A program made the translations under genes and the position numbers. Shown in pieces: positions 55,344 through 64,000 of a stretch of DNA of 64,000 nucleotides. The first letter of the stretch is position 1; each line of letters starts with the position of its first letter. Source of the DNA: CAZPHU01 sp964419255 (GTDB taxonomy: Bacteria > Fibrobacterota > Chitinivibrionia > Chitinivibrionales > CAYFVL01); contig CAYQOU010000014.1 in NCBI GenBank assembly GCA_964419255.1, forward strand, positions 1-64,000. Reading direction: 5' to 3'. The notes beneath the pieces were generated by a model. The model saw only the letters and a list, made by a program, of their open reading frames with translations. It was not told the origin of the DNA and ran no database searches.

Positions 55344-56627
55344 ATGAAACGATTACTTAAAAATACCAGTATTCTGTATGGAAGTAATATACTTTCTTCC
55401 TTTCTCGCTCTTGGCACGCTGACATTAACAGCCCGAGGACTAGGTCCAGAAATGTTTGGTATGATGGTGCTGATTACCTCTTACATTCACATCGTTGACC
55501 GCTTTGTTAATTTCCAAAGTTGGCAGGCGATTGTAAAATATGGTTCAGAATCTTTGAGTAGAGGAAATACTGAAGATTTCAAATCGCTAGTTAAGTTTGG
55601 ATTTGTTTTAGACATTTCGACCGCTTTCATCGGCCAAATTTTGACCATAGTAGTAGTTTTCCTCATTGGCAAGTTTAAGATGTGGGATACTCAATTCATA
55701 GTAGTGTCTTTTATATACAGTATTACGATTCTATTTCACATAAATGGCACTCCCACGGCCATATTGCGCCTTTTTGATAAGTATACTGTAATTGCCTTTC
55801 AGAAAATAGTATCATCATCATTAAAGTTATTGTTCTCAGCCGTTGCTTTCATTCTCAATGCGGATTTAAAAGCTTTCATAATTATCTGGGCAGCATCCGA
55901 TATCGTCGGGAATATTGCCCTCGTAATATTCGCACAAAAAGCAATGGTTTCAAGAGGCATGCAAGGGTTTGTTTTTTGTAGTTTGAAGGATCTATCTAAA
56001 AGATTCGAAGGGATTTGGAAATTTGTATGGGCCTCAAACATACATGCCTCAGTCAAACTCGGTTTAAAAGAAATTGATGTGGTTATTGTTGGCCATTTGT
56101 TGGGTTTACACGGAGCAGGAATCTATAAGGTTGTTAAATCCATAGGCACATCAATAGGTAGTTTCACGGGGCCACTATACCAGGTTATATACCCCGAACT
56201 TGCCAAAAATGTGGAAACACGTAATTATGTGGCTTTGAGAAGACTTATCATTAATCCCCTTGGATTGGTGAGTATCGTTTCTGTTGCCCTTTTTTTACTG
56301 TTCATATTATTTGGCGAAACAGCCATTACCATGTTTTTGGGGATAGAATACATTATTTCTTTTCATCCTGCTCAAATATATCTGATCGGCACACTCCTAA
56401 GCATGGTAACATTTTCATTCCACCCCACTTTGCTATCTCTTGGAAAGGCTACAACTTCCCTTTATATTCTTCTTTTTAGTACTTTCGTATACCTTGTCTC
56501 ACTCGTAATACTCACGAATGCTTACGGTTTAGCGGGATCTTCCCTTTCTTTCGTATTTTTTTACGTCGTTTGGTCGACAATTCAAGGTTTTACTATTAAC
56601 ACATGCCTGAAAAGAAGTTTATTATGA
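55344..56627 (+). CDS. Polysaccharide flippase (Wzx/MATE-like)
   Basis: A 427-residue membrane protein with about 12 to 14 hydrophobic segments, starting NTSILYGSNILSSFLALGTL, the usual N-terminus of the oligosaccharide flippase family. It would flip lipid-linked sugar units across the inner membrane. The ATG at 55344 has no clear ribosome-binding site. It overlaps the methyltransferase gene (ATGA or more), showing operon organisation. Confidence 0.87.
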   Translation: MKRLLKNTSILYGSNILSSFLALGTLTLTARGLGPEMFGMMVLITSYIHIVDRFVNFQSWQAIVKYGSESLSRGNTEDFKSLVKFGFVLDISTAFIGQILTIVVVFLIGKFKMWDTQFIVVSFIYSITILFHINGTPTAILRLFDKYTVIAFQKIVSSSLKLLFSAVAFILNADLKAFIIIWAASDIVGNIALVIFAQKAMVSRGMQGFVFCSLKDLSKRFEGIWKFVWASNIHASVKLGLKEIDVVIVGHLLGLHGAGIYKVVKSIGTSIGSFTGPLYQVIYPELAKNVETRNYVALRRLIINPLGLVSIVSVALFLLFILFGETAITMFLGIEYIISFHPAQIYLIGTLLSMVTFSFHPTLLSLGKATTSLYILLFSTFVYLVSLVILTNAYGLAGSSLSFVFFYVVWSTIQGFTINTCLKRSLL

Positions 56628-57376
56628 GATCTGTCGATGCCAATAAGTTCCAACTCCAGAATTCACAATATACATTTCCATATCACTACATACCTCATTT
56701 CAAAAAGGATGGAACCCCTTCTGTAACACGCAATCTAAGGTGGGGTTTGGAATATCTTTGCTACCAAAATCACTTGCGCGCCAAAACTATTTCGATGAGC
56801 CCACGCTCTGTGCTTGAAGTAGGATGTGGAGATGGATTTTTCATTGGCAGGTTACCTAAAAGCATACAAACACGTATTGGCTGCGATTTATCTACCGAAG
56901 CGATATCTTTTGCGAAGGCCTTCTGGCCAGATTGCATTTTCTATGATACAGACGTATATGAAATTGACGGAAAATTTGATTTAGTGGCTGCTATTGAGGT
57001 GCTGGAACATATTCCTGATGATTGTATTTCCATATTCATAAGTAGCCTCGCTGAAAAATTGCATCCCAGCGGTAATATCATTATTTCTGTACCCACAATA
57101 AATACTCCTCTTAACAAAAAACATTACAGACATTACACACTTTCTATTTTAGAAAAACAAATACGTGAAAGCGGAACGGGCCTGAAAATTGTACAACATG
57201 AATATATTTATTCCAATCCTTTTTGGATGGATATAATAACCCGTTTAATTTCGAATAGATTTTTTGCTCTTGAAATTAATTTCTTTATGAAGTTTGCATG
57301 GAAGCGGATTTGGAGATACCATCGCGTAACCACTCCATCCAGGGGGCGTCATTTGGTTTCCTATATATGTTTTTAG
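56624..57376 (+). CDS. SAM-dependent methyltransferase
   Basis: About 250 residues. The Rossmann SAM-binding motif SVLEVGCGDGFFIGRL lies near residues 62-77, followed by GCDLSTEAISFAKAF and LVAAIEVLEHIPDD. It probably methylates a sugar in the surface polysaccharide. The ATG at 56624 gives a 4-nt ATGA overlap with the flippase gene; an ATG at 56603 would add seven residues. The C-terminal KRIWRYHRVTTPSRGRH is basic. Confidence 0.85.
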   Translation: MRSVDANKFQLQNSQYTFPYHYIPHFKKDGTPSVTRNLRWGLEYLCYQNHLRAKTISMSPRSVLEVGCGDGFFIGRLPKSIQTRIGCDLSTEAISFAKAFWPDCIFYDTDVYEIDGKFDLVAAIEVLEHIPDDCISIFISSLAEKLHPSGNIIISVPTINTPLNKKHYRHYTLSILEKQIRESGTGLKIVQHEYIYSNPFWMDIITRLISNRFFALEINFFMKFAWKRIWRYHRVTTPSRGRHLVSYICF

Positions 57377-57423
57377 GATTTTGTATACTTTTCATTTCAT
57401 TTTTCATTACTTGATTTTATAAT

Positions 57424-58512
57424 ATGCGCACTAGCATTATATACGCCACCAAAACACCGCTGCCTTACCCCAATGCCGCAAGCATCAATATTGTTCAAAC
57501 CTGTCAAACTTTGGCACAGCTTGGTTATAATTCTGTTCTGTACAACGACTGGAAACCTTGGCGGTTAACCACACTATTTCACAATGTAAGAAAATATTAT
57601 GGGATTGATCGCTTATCTTTTGATATTCATAGGGTTCCCCCTATCAGTACGGTATATTTTCATGGTTTATACCATTTGGCTAGGAAAATGAATGCTATCG
57701 TTTTCACAAGGGATCTGAGCACCGCATCATACACTACTCATCGTGGTATTCCCACAATATTAGAGTTACATACGAGCAAAAACAATTCTAAAGATATTCT
57801 TGCATTACTTGAAAACTCTAATCTTATTAAGTTATTATTCATCTCTCAATCTCTTTACGATTCTTATGGATTAGATAACAATGATTGTAGGGTATCTGTG
57901 TATCATGATCCGGTTAATCCCTTACGGTTTTCTGACATTATCGTTCCTGATAAAACAAGTTGTGGTTACGTGGGCAGCTCTTTTCCAGGAAAGGGACTCC
58001 GTGAGATCGTAATTCCTTTAGCATTGAAAAACCCTGATATTGAATTCCACATTGCCGGAATATCCAAACGCGATATTATAAAACACTCGAACAAAGATGT
58101 TGACCTTACCAATATAAATGCTTATGGTCGTATACAACCAAATAGAGTACCTCGCATTTTTAACCGCTTCAATATAGCGCTTCTCCCAAACCAGCCCAAT
58201 ATTCATCTTCCAAATGGTACAGATATCGGTGCACACACTTCACCACTCAAACTTTTCGAATACATGGCTGCGGGCAAAGCTATTGTCGCTTCCGACATAC
58301 CGGTTTTGCGTGAAGTTCTCACGCATGAATACAATGCTCTTTTAATTAAACACAACCACTTAGATGGGTGGATTGAGGCGATTAAAAGACTAAAGACGGA
58401 TGATAAATTGTTCAACAGAATCTCTGCTCAGGCAAAAAATGATGCTCTGAAATACTACTCTTTCGAATACCGTTATTCCGCAATTCTATCAGAGATCAGT
58501 ATCCATCCATGA
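57424..58512 (+). CDS. Glycosyltransferase, GT4-like
   Basis: A 362-residue GT-B fold enzyme. The N-terminal IYATKTPLPYPNAASINIVQ is typical of nucleotide-sugar GT4 enzymes, and the C-terminal donor-binding region has GYVGSSFPGKGLREIV and LKLFEYMAAGKAIVASDIPV with the conserved glutamate. Donor and acceptor sugars are unknown. It ends with an ATGA overlap with the next gene. Confidence 0.88.
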   Translation: MRTSIIYATKTPLPYPNAASINIVQTCQTLAQLGYNSVLYNDWKPWRLTTLFHNVRKYYGIDRLSFDIHRVPPISTVYFHGLYHLARKMNAIVFTRDLSTASYTTHRGIPTILELHTSKNNSKDILALLENSNLIKLLFISQSLYDSYGLDNNDCRVSVYHDPVNPLRFSDIIVPDKTSCGYVGSSFPGKGLREIVIPLALKNPDIEFHIAGISKRDIIKHSNKDVDLTNINAYGRIQPNRVPRIFNRFNIALLPNQPNIHLPNGTDIGAHTSPLKLFEYMAAGKAIVASDIPVLREVLTHEYNALLIKHNHLDGWIEAIKRLKTDDKLFNRISAQAKNDALKYYSFEYRYSAILSEISIHP

Positions 58513-59921
58513 TCAGGTATTTTTTGTTCCTTTCGATGTTTCTTTTGATCTATTCGCCAAAGATTGCCGGCAGTCTTGACTCTCTTGCAGCTACTTGCTT
58601 TATCATTTCTTTATGGGCAGTCGTATCAAATAGCATCAGGAACCTAAAGATTACCCCCGTTAAACGAATAGTTTTCTATATTTCACTTTTTTTCATATTT
58701 TTCTTGTATTCCTATATCTTGCGCAGTTCCAATAATATAACAGACATGTACCAGCCATTGCGCTTTCTCAGATGTATTGTTAACACTGTGGGAGTGGCAT
58801 CTTTATTGTCCTTATATGTTAAACATTATGAGAGTAATGCCGGCACTCGTTTGGTAAAGGACCTATGGTTTTGTTTGTTATTCCACGCTGTTATCATTAC
58901 AATAATGTTTCTTGTTCCGCCTGTAAATGAATTCATTATAATGCACGTCAGGAAAGTTGACCCTAACAGCGAACATTTTAAAACTCTTTTGGACGGCAAT
59001 CGCATAGGGGGATTAACGGCATCCTGGGATGCGACATCCGGTATGCAATCCCTGGGTATAATACTTCTTCCGGCCTTTTGGGTAAAGGGATACAAGAATA
59101 TTTTCATGGTGCTGGGTGTTATATTTTTCAGTCTCTTTTCGATGTTTCTTTCAGGAGCTACTGGATTTATAACTTTGGCTTTAAACACCTTTTTTATTAC
59201 TTTTTTATGGCCCAACAGGGCTTTCAACGCTCAACATCACAGCCTTATTTTCAACATAAAGGCAGCTGGAAAACGTATTAACAGAACGATTAACATTAAA
59301 TTTAACTTACTCCTGACGTTTCTTTTGACGATAATGATAATTTCATATGTAGTTATAAATATACTGCCTGGATTATCGCTTATGATTTCTGGTACTTCAA
59401 TCGCGCGAACTACAAACATGTTTTTATCTGACACAGAATATGAACTTAAACACAACAACAAACGAACGATTACCGCAAACCGCACAATAAAAACAATAAT
59501 GGATATGTATTTTTTGCCTTCAGAAACAGATGTATTTTTGTTCGGTTTGGGAGGAAGCGGTAGAAAAGACAATGAATATTACATACCAGCCGATAATGGA
59601 ATTATCTTAAACGTTCACAATCTGGGCATAATAATGTCATTGCTTCTATATTGCTTCATACTTTATGATTTGTGCGTCGCATTCAAATATCGCCACAAAC
59701 TACCCCAAAAATCATTCATAACTCTTTTTGTTATGATAACCATTCTCCTTATAGACGCTAAAGTTCAGTACCTGATAGCTCGCAATTCTTTATCTATTAT
59801 GTTAATTGCAGTTTTTACGATGTGGCATGAAATCGGCCTACTGAAATTCCAAAGAAGAAAACAATTACAAAAGGATAAATATGAAAACAAAATCTGCAAT
59901 CATTGTACCGAATTGCAGTGA
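58509..59921 (+). CDS. O-antigen polymerase/ligase-like membrane protein (Wzy candidate)
   Basis: A 470-residue inner-membrane protein with about 10-12 hydrophobic segments and a large periplasmic loop near residues 300-380 (FLFGLGGSGRKDNEYYIPAD). Such a loop between late helices is usual in Wzy/WaaL-type proteins. Sequence conservation in this group is weak, so the call rests on topology and on being inside a glycan locus. It overlaps the glycosyltransferase upstream by 4 nt and the pyruvyltransferase by 41 nt. Confidence 0.65.
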   Translation: MIRYFLFLSMFLLIYSPKIAGSLDSLAATCFIISLWAVVSNSIRNLKITPVKRIVFYISLFFIFFLYSYILRSSNNITDMYQPLRFLRCIVNTVGVASLLSLYVKHYESNAGTRLVKDLWFCLLFHAVIITIMFLVPPVNEFIIMHVRKVDPNSEHFKTLLDGNRIGGLTASWDATSGMQSLGIILLPAFWVKGYKNIFMVLGVIFFSLFSMFLSGATGFITLALNTFFITFLWPNRAFNAQHHSLIFNIKAAGKRINRTINIKFNLLLTFLLTIMIISYVVINILPGLSLMISGTSIARTTNMFLSDTEYELKHNNKRTITANRTIKTIMDMYFLPSETDVFLFGLGGSGRKDNEYYIPADNGIILNVHNLGIIMSLLLYCFILYDLCVAFKYRHKLPQKSFITLFVMITILLIDAKVQYLIARNSLSIMLIAVFTMWHEIGLLKFQRRKQLQKDKYENKICNHCTELQ

Positions 59922-61212
59922 TTATAACCGTGGGGACCAGGCTCTTGTATGGGAGGCAGCGCACCTTTTGCGTAACATATTCAAATGTATTGACATATAT
60001 ATTGTATCAAGTTTTTCTGTAAATGTTGCTAATGAGCAGAACCTGGAGTTTGGTCTTAATGTATTACCGGGAATAATCAGGACACCCCGACGTTTTAAGG
60101 AAGGTAATGATTATATCACTGAGAATATAAGGACATTAATTATCCTTGCCCTAAACAGCATTTATGATTTTTTTTCCAGCCTTGCGGTTTTTTTGTTCGC
60201 CAACAACACTTCCTTATGCAACCTGTTTCTGAACAAACAACAGCACGCTACAATAGAGGCATTCCGAAAGTCAGATTTTGTGGTCGTAAAGGGAGGTGGC
60301 TTTCTCCATACGTATGGGAAACTTAGGTCGATCTATTATATTTGGTACCAATTGTACTACCTCTATCTCGGATACAGACTTGGAAAACAAATTATAATTC
60401 TTCCGAATTCTTATGGCCCTTTCCATGGTCCTATCATAATAAAACTGCTTCTGAAACATATTTTGTGTAAATGTGCATTTATCTCTGCGCGAGAATCAAT
60501 CTCTTCTGAGACAATTTCGAAAATACTTAACAGGCAAATCGAAGTGTTTCCAGATATGGCATACAATAAGAGAATAAGAAATTCGATTGATAAATCCGTA
60601 CTTATCAAAAGTTATTCTATTCCGATCGATTCAAAACTCTGTGTCGGCATTACTTTGAGACCATATCGTTTTCCTGCATCCTCTAACCCTCACTATTTAT
60701 ATGAAAAATACATCCGCTCTTTTGTTAATTTCACTAAACATCTCCGTAGTAACGATTTTTTTCCTGTTTTTATAGCACATGTTTTAGGCCCTAACAAACA
60801 TGAAGACGATAGATATGCGATAAAAGAAGTTTTGAGCAGGCTCCACGGACTAGATTATGGGTACATAGACATACCAGGAGACCACCTTGACCTTAAAGAT
60901 ATTTATAGCCACATGTCCTATGTAGTTGGCACGCGTTTTCACTCTATTATTTTCTCTCAATGTTGTAACATCCCCTCTATTGCAATATCATATGGTGGAA
61001 ACAAGGGAAATGGTATTATGTCTGACATTGGTCTTTCAGAGTACACAATCAGAATCGAAGATATTACTTCTAAATCTCTATGTAGCAAGTTTGATTCGTT
61101 GGTTGAAAACACTCCAATTATAAAAAAACAGTTAAATGAATGGTTAAAGTCGGCACATAAGAGGCACGAAAGAATGGAACAAATAGTCAGGGATATTCTT
61201 AAGGATAAATGA
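59881..61212 (+). CDS. Polysaccharide pyruvyltransferase family protein
   Basis: A 443-residue enzyme of the CsaB/polysaccharide pyruvyltransferase superfamily, which adds pyruvyl ketal groups (or related transfers) to sugars. Seen: RGDQALVWEAAHLL near residues 17-30, VVKGGGFLHTYGKL, and the C-terminal VGTRFHSIIFSQCCNIPSIA with the conserved RFHS. AAGGATAAAT before the ATG is a fair ribosome-binding site. The gene starts 41 nt inside the membrane protein gene. Confidence 0.88.
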   Translation: MKTKSAIIVPNCSDYNRGDQALVWEAAHLLRNIFKCIDIYIVSSFSVNVANEQNLEFGLNVLPGIIRTPRRFKEGNDYITENIRTLIILALNSIYDFFSSLAVFLFANNTSLCNLFLNKQQHATIEAFRKSDFVVVKGGGFLHTYGKLRSIYYIWYQLYYLYLGYRLGKQIIILPNSYGPFHGPIIIKLLLKHILCKCAFISARESISSETISKILNRQIEVFPDMAYNKRIRNSIDKSVLIKSYSIPIDSKLCVGITLRPYRFPASSNPHYLYEKYIRSFVNFTKHLRSNDFFPVFIAHVLGPNKHEDDRYAIKEVLSRLHGLDYGYIDIPGDHLDLKDIYSHMSYVVGTRFHSIIFSQCCNIPSIAISYGGNKGNGIMSDIGLSEYTIRIEDITSKSLCSKFDSLVENTPIIKKQLNEWLKSAHKRHERMEQIVRDILKDK

Positions 61213-61213
61213 T

Positions 61214-62404
61214 ATGACATTCGACACTTGCATTGTAACAATCCAAGGTAGGTTCGTTAATGTTAATGGCGTCCCTTCTTCTACTCACCTCACCTATGAA
61301 AAATTCTGGAAAAGGTATCTTGCTGTCTACAAACAGGTTGTAATAGTCGGTCGCCTTTTTGACAATTCTTATTGTGATGCTTCAACCCTTAAGCCGGTTG
61401 AAGGTCCTGGAGTCACTTTTTATCCACTCCCTGCATACACTGGAGCAAAAGAATTATTATCACAATACTCAAAAATTTCCAACCTGTTAAAAAACCTTTA
61501 TAGTAGAGATGCTGTATACATATTAAGAGTCCCATGTATTGTTAGTATTTTGCTATCAAAAATTTTAATTAAAAAGAAACACCCTTTTGCGGTTGAAGTA
61601 GTCGGTGACCCTTATGACTCTTTCGCACCGCAGGCTATCCGAACTCCATTAAGGCCACTTATACGTTTGTGGGCCACCCATATGATGCGGCACATTTGCC
61701 GGAAGGCTTCTGCATCCTCCTATGTCACGAAGAATTCTCTTCAAAATAGTTACCCCTGCAAACCTGGCTGTTTTACCACCTACTATTCCAGTATTGATCT
61801 TCCCGATTATGCTTTTCTGGACAAACCTAAATTTTACGATAAAAAGGGGAAAGTCCTTATTTCTATCGGCACGATGTCACAACTATATAAAGGACATAAA
61901 ACACTTATAGATGCTTTTTTATTGTGCATCAAAAATGGATTGGACTTGCGCCTTATTATAGTTGGTGACGGTAAATACAAACCATTTTTCCTTGAACACA
62001 TAATAAAACATAACCTTTCCGATCGGATACATCTTACCGGCTTGCTGCCTTCGGGAAAACCTATTTACGACATGTTAGATACTGCCGATCTCTTTGTTTT
62101 ACCATCTTACCAGGAAGGATTACCACGCGTCATGCTCGAAGCAATGGCACGAGGAATGCCTTGCATTGGATCAAACGTAGGCGGGATTCCGGAACTTTTA
62201 CCCAAGCAATACATGGTTTCACCCGGAAATTGCGAATCACTTGCCCAAAAAATCATAGACATCGTAAACGATCCGGGTAGAATGAGTGAAATGTCTAAGC
62301 ATAACCTATCTCAGGTTCAGGAGTATAGACGCCATGTTTTGACCAATAGAAGAAATCTTTTTTACACGTATCTCAAAGAGCATACCACCATTTCAATAAG
62401 GTAG
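61214..62404 (+). CDS. Glycosyltransferase, GT4
   Basis: A 396-residue GT-B enzyme. C-terminal GT4 block is plain: VLISIGTMSQLYKGHKTLID, DRIHLTGLLPSGKPIYDML, and LFVLPSYQEGLPRVMLEAMA with the catalytic-site glutamates. The N-terminus binds the acceptor. It starts 2 nt after the pyruvyltransferase with AAGGA upstream. Confidence 0.92.
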   Translation: MTFDTCIVTIQGRFVNVNGVPSSTHLTYEKFWKRYLAVYKQVVIVGRLFDNSYCDASTLKPVEGPGVTFYPLPAYTGAKELLSQYSKISNLLKNLYSRDAVYILRVPCIVSILLSKILIKKKHPFAVEVVGDPYDSFAPQAIRTPLRPLIRLWATHMMRHICRKASASSYVTKNSLQNSYPCKPGCFTTYYSSIDLPDYAFLDKPKFYDKKGKVLISIGTMSQLYKGHKTLIDAFLLCIKNGLDLRLIIVGDGKYKPFFLEHIIKHNLSDRIHLTGLLPSGKPIYDMLDTADLFVLPSYQEGLPRVMLEAMARGMPCIGSNVGGIPELLPKQYMVSPGNCESLAQKIIDIVNDPGRMSEMSKHNLSQVQEYRRHVLTNRRNLFYTYLKEHTTISIR

Positions 62405-62450
62405 ATTTTCCAATCACTTAAACATTTTTGATTTTAGAGGAGCAAATGGT

Positions 62451-63599
62451 TTGAGAATTCTTATTATAGGCGGACGATCACGTTCACTAATCACATTTAG
62501 AAAAGAGCTGATTTTGGAATTCCGCAAAGGTGGTCATGAAGTATTAGCATGTGCTGGTGAATACATGGCGGAAGTAAAAAATACTCTTTCCGGGTTAGGT
62601 GTCGGATACATTCCCATTAAAATATCAAGAGCCGGCACAAATCCATTTCAGGATATATCTTTACTGTTTGAGCTGGTTACCATTTTCAAACAATACAAAC
62701 CGGATATTGTATTTGCTTATACTATCAAGCCCATTGTATGGGGAAGCCTTGCAGCAAAGATTTCTTCTCGATGCAAGATTTTTTCCATGATTGAAGGGCT
62801 GGGTTATCCCTTTATGCCCGCCGATTCCATAAACCACTACATTTCGGCATTATTTGCCAGGTCATTATACCGTTTATGCTTAAGATTTAGTAAAAGAGTA
62901 TTCTTTTTAAATCCGGATGATTTATCTCTATTTAACAAGAGTAATTTCATCAATAAAAAGAAAGCTATTTTACTTAATGGCATTGGTGTTAATAATAAAA
63001 TTTACGATTTCCATAAAATTAAAGGCCCCTTGAAGAACGTCAGGTTTCTCATGGTTGGTCGCCTACTGCGAGATAAGGGTATATATGAGTACTTAAATAC
63101 AGCTCGTGTTCTTCAAAACAGAAAGAACATCGCTTTTTCTTTAGCGGGCGCTGTAGACACAAACCCCTCATCAATTAAGTGGTCTGATCTCAATAAATTT
63201 ATTGAAGACGGCAGTATCGAGTATTTGGGATTCATAAATGACATTAAATATGTTTATGTTAATTGTGATGTATATGTTTTACCATCCTATCGCGAAGGTA
63301 CTCCACGTACGGTATTGGAGGCGATGGCAACAGGCAGAGCTATCATCACTACTGACGCGCCGGGTTGCAGAGAAACGATTAATCTGACGGATGCAAAAAC
63401 ATTTGGCTCACTTGTTTTAGGCAAAAATGGCATCCTAATACCCGCCAGAAATACAGACGCTTTGGTCCATGCCGTAAATTTTTTAGTAAGATCCCCTGAT
63501 TTAATTAAAAGAATGGGTGAGGAAAGCAGGAAATATGCAGTACAACGATATGACATTCACAAGGTAAATAAATGCATTTTGGAATCGATGGGCATTTAG
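62451..63599 (+). CDS. Glycosyltransferase, GT4 (TTG start)
   Basis: A 382-residue GT4 enzyme. It starts at TTG 62451, 9-10 nt after a strong AGAGGAG site; the ATG at 62446 is out of frame and hits a stop after one codon, so TTG is the real start. N-terminal ILIIGGRSRSLITFRKEL, then KPDIVFAYTIKPIVWGSLAA, and the C-terminal VYVLPSYREGTPRTVLEAMA with GRAIITTDAPGCRE. This pattern is that of capsule-type transferases that add an N-acetyl-hexosamine-like sugar to a lipid-linked chain; the donor is not known. Confidence 0.92.
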   Translation: MRILIIGGRSRSLITFRKELILEFRKGGHEVLACAGEYMAEVKNTLSGLGVGYIPIKISRAGTNPFQDISLLFELVTIFKQYKPDIVFAYTIKPIVWGSLAAKISSRCKIFSMIEGLGYPFMPADSINHYISALFARSLYRLCLRFSKRVFFLNPDDLSLFNKSNFINKKKAILLNGIGVNNKIYDFHKIKGPLKNVRFLMVGRLLRDKGIYEYLNTARVLQNRKNIAFSLAGAVDTNPSSIKWSDLNKFIEDGSIEYLGFINDIKYVYVNCDVYVLPSYREGTPRTVLEAMATGRAIITTDAPGCRETINLTDAKTFGSLVLGKNGILIPARNTDALVHAVNFLVRSPDLIKRMGEESRKYAVQRYDIHKVNKCILESMGI

Positions 63600-63724
63600 G
63601 ATACTAGCGCGCGTAATATCCTTCTGCCGGCTTTTCCGATGCCCCTGCTATGAATACTAACTTTTTCTTTACTTTTTATCGTCTCAATATATTTTACACT
63701 TCATTTAAACTTAAATATTAATGT

Positions 63725-64000
63725 TTATCTTCTTCTGTACAATGCAGAAACAATACAATCACAAATTCTTTCAACATCTTTGCTTGTTAAATCAGTTCCA
63801 GATGGAAGACATATGCCGGTCCGGAAGAGATTTTCTGAAACACCATTTATGTATGCAGGCGCACTTTTGTATATTGGCTGCAAATGCATTGGATTCCAAA
63901 TCGGCCGACTCTCAATATTGTTTCTTTCCAAGGCAATACGCAACTCCTCTGTTGTAACTTCTGTACGTTTATCATCGACAATAATGCAGGTAAGCCAGCA
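63725..64000 (-). CDS. DegT/DnrJ/EryC1 sugar aminotransferase, C-terminal part (runs off window)
   Basis: The last 91 residues of a sugar-nucleotide aminotransferase of the PglE/WbpE type, entering from the right edge and ending at 63725. The frame stays open to base 64000, beginning CWLTCIIVDDKRTEVTTEEL. The block NNIESRPIWNPMHLQPIYKS is the family C-terminal signature, and SENLFRTGICLPSGTDLTSK its normal end. It is convergent with the third glycosyltransferase and probably belongs to the same glycan locus. Confidence 0.85.
   Translation of the reverse strand, partial: CWLTCIIVDDKRTEVTTEELRIALERNNIESRPIWNPMHLQPIYKSAPAYINGVSENLFRTGICLPSGTDLTSKDVERICDCIVSALYRRR

Overview
The window reads as a stretch of chromosome from a Gram-negative (diderm) bacterium. 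It encodes a TonB-dependent receptor, a TamA/TamB pair, an MCE (Mla-type) lipid transport operon, a protease with a type IX-like sorting tail, and several lipoproteins. These features, together with a bacterial geranylgeranylglyceryl/heptaprenylglyceryl phosphate synthase-like gene and a class II (B12) ribonucleotide reductase, point to the FCB superphylum. A Fibrobacterota/Chitinivibrionia-like organism is my best guess; this is inferred from gene content, with no rRNA in the window. No tRNA, rRNA, CRISPR array, intact IS element or prophage was recognised.

Layout. 0-9 kb: a split (two half-gene) chromate transporter, a small lipoprotein, a decayed PQQ-type beta-propeller gene joined in frame to the C-terminal end of an FtsX-type permease, then a lipoprotein and a large TonB-dependent receptor that carries its own TonB C-terminal-like domain. 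9-16.5 kb: nrdJ, divergent prfB with a programmed +1 frameshift, a STAS protein and a large glycoside hydrolase-like protein. 16.7-22.2 kb: a leftward run plsB-like acyltransferase > EIIA-like/diadenylate cyclase fusion > pgi > yjbQ > LOG-like protein, preceded by a separate double zinc-ribbon gene. 22.8-28.5 kb: a rightward Mla/MCE operon (STAS-MlaE fusion, MlaF, MlaD, PqiC-like lipoprotein) followed by a predicted outer-membrane barrel protein and a zf-TFIIB protein. 28.7-33.2 kb: recA > alaS > pcrB-like, leftward. 33.5-36 kb: metK and a PfkB sugar/nucleoside kinase. 36.3-42.2 kb: tamB > tamA, leftward. 42.7-53.4 kb: lytic transglycosylase, eno, a secreted metalloprotease, an MBL hydrolase, pyrE, a NusG-family protein, a PHP phosphatase, a KdsD-like SIS isomerase and a DegT aminotransferase. 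54.1-64 kb: an HTH/lysine-alanine-rich/coiled-coil protein, then an AT-rich surface polysaccharide locus (YdcF-like protein, flippase, methyltransferase, three glycosyltransferases, polymerase-like membrane protein, pyruvyltransferase) and the end of a second DegT aminotransferase entering from the right edge.

How it fits together. Much of the window serves envelope construction: lipid acylation, lipid trafficking, OM protein assembly, peptidoglycan turnover and polysaccharide export. The NusG-family gene, the KdsD-like isomerase and the aminotransferase just upstream of the polysaccharide locus probably belong to it functionally. The polysaccharide genes are visibly richer in A+T and mostly lack good Shine-Dalgarno sequences, unlike the housekeeping genes to their left, which suggests horizontal acquisition.

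The most unusual items are the EIIA-like/pyruvate-kinase-C-like/diadenylate cyclase fusion whose EIIA histidine is replaced by glutamine, the receptor with a built-in TonB C-terminal domain, the Mla operon with a linked barrel protein, the structured leader before the histone-H1-like gene, and three small families of intergenic repeats.
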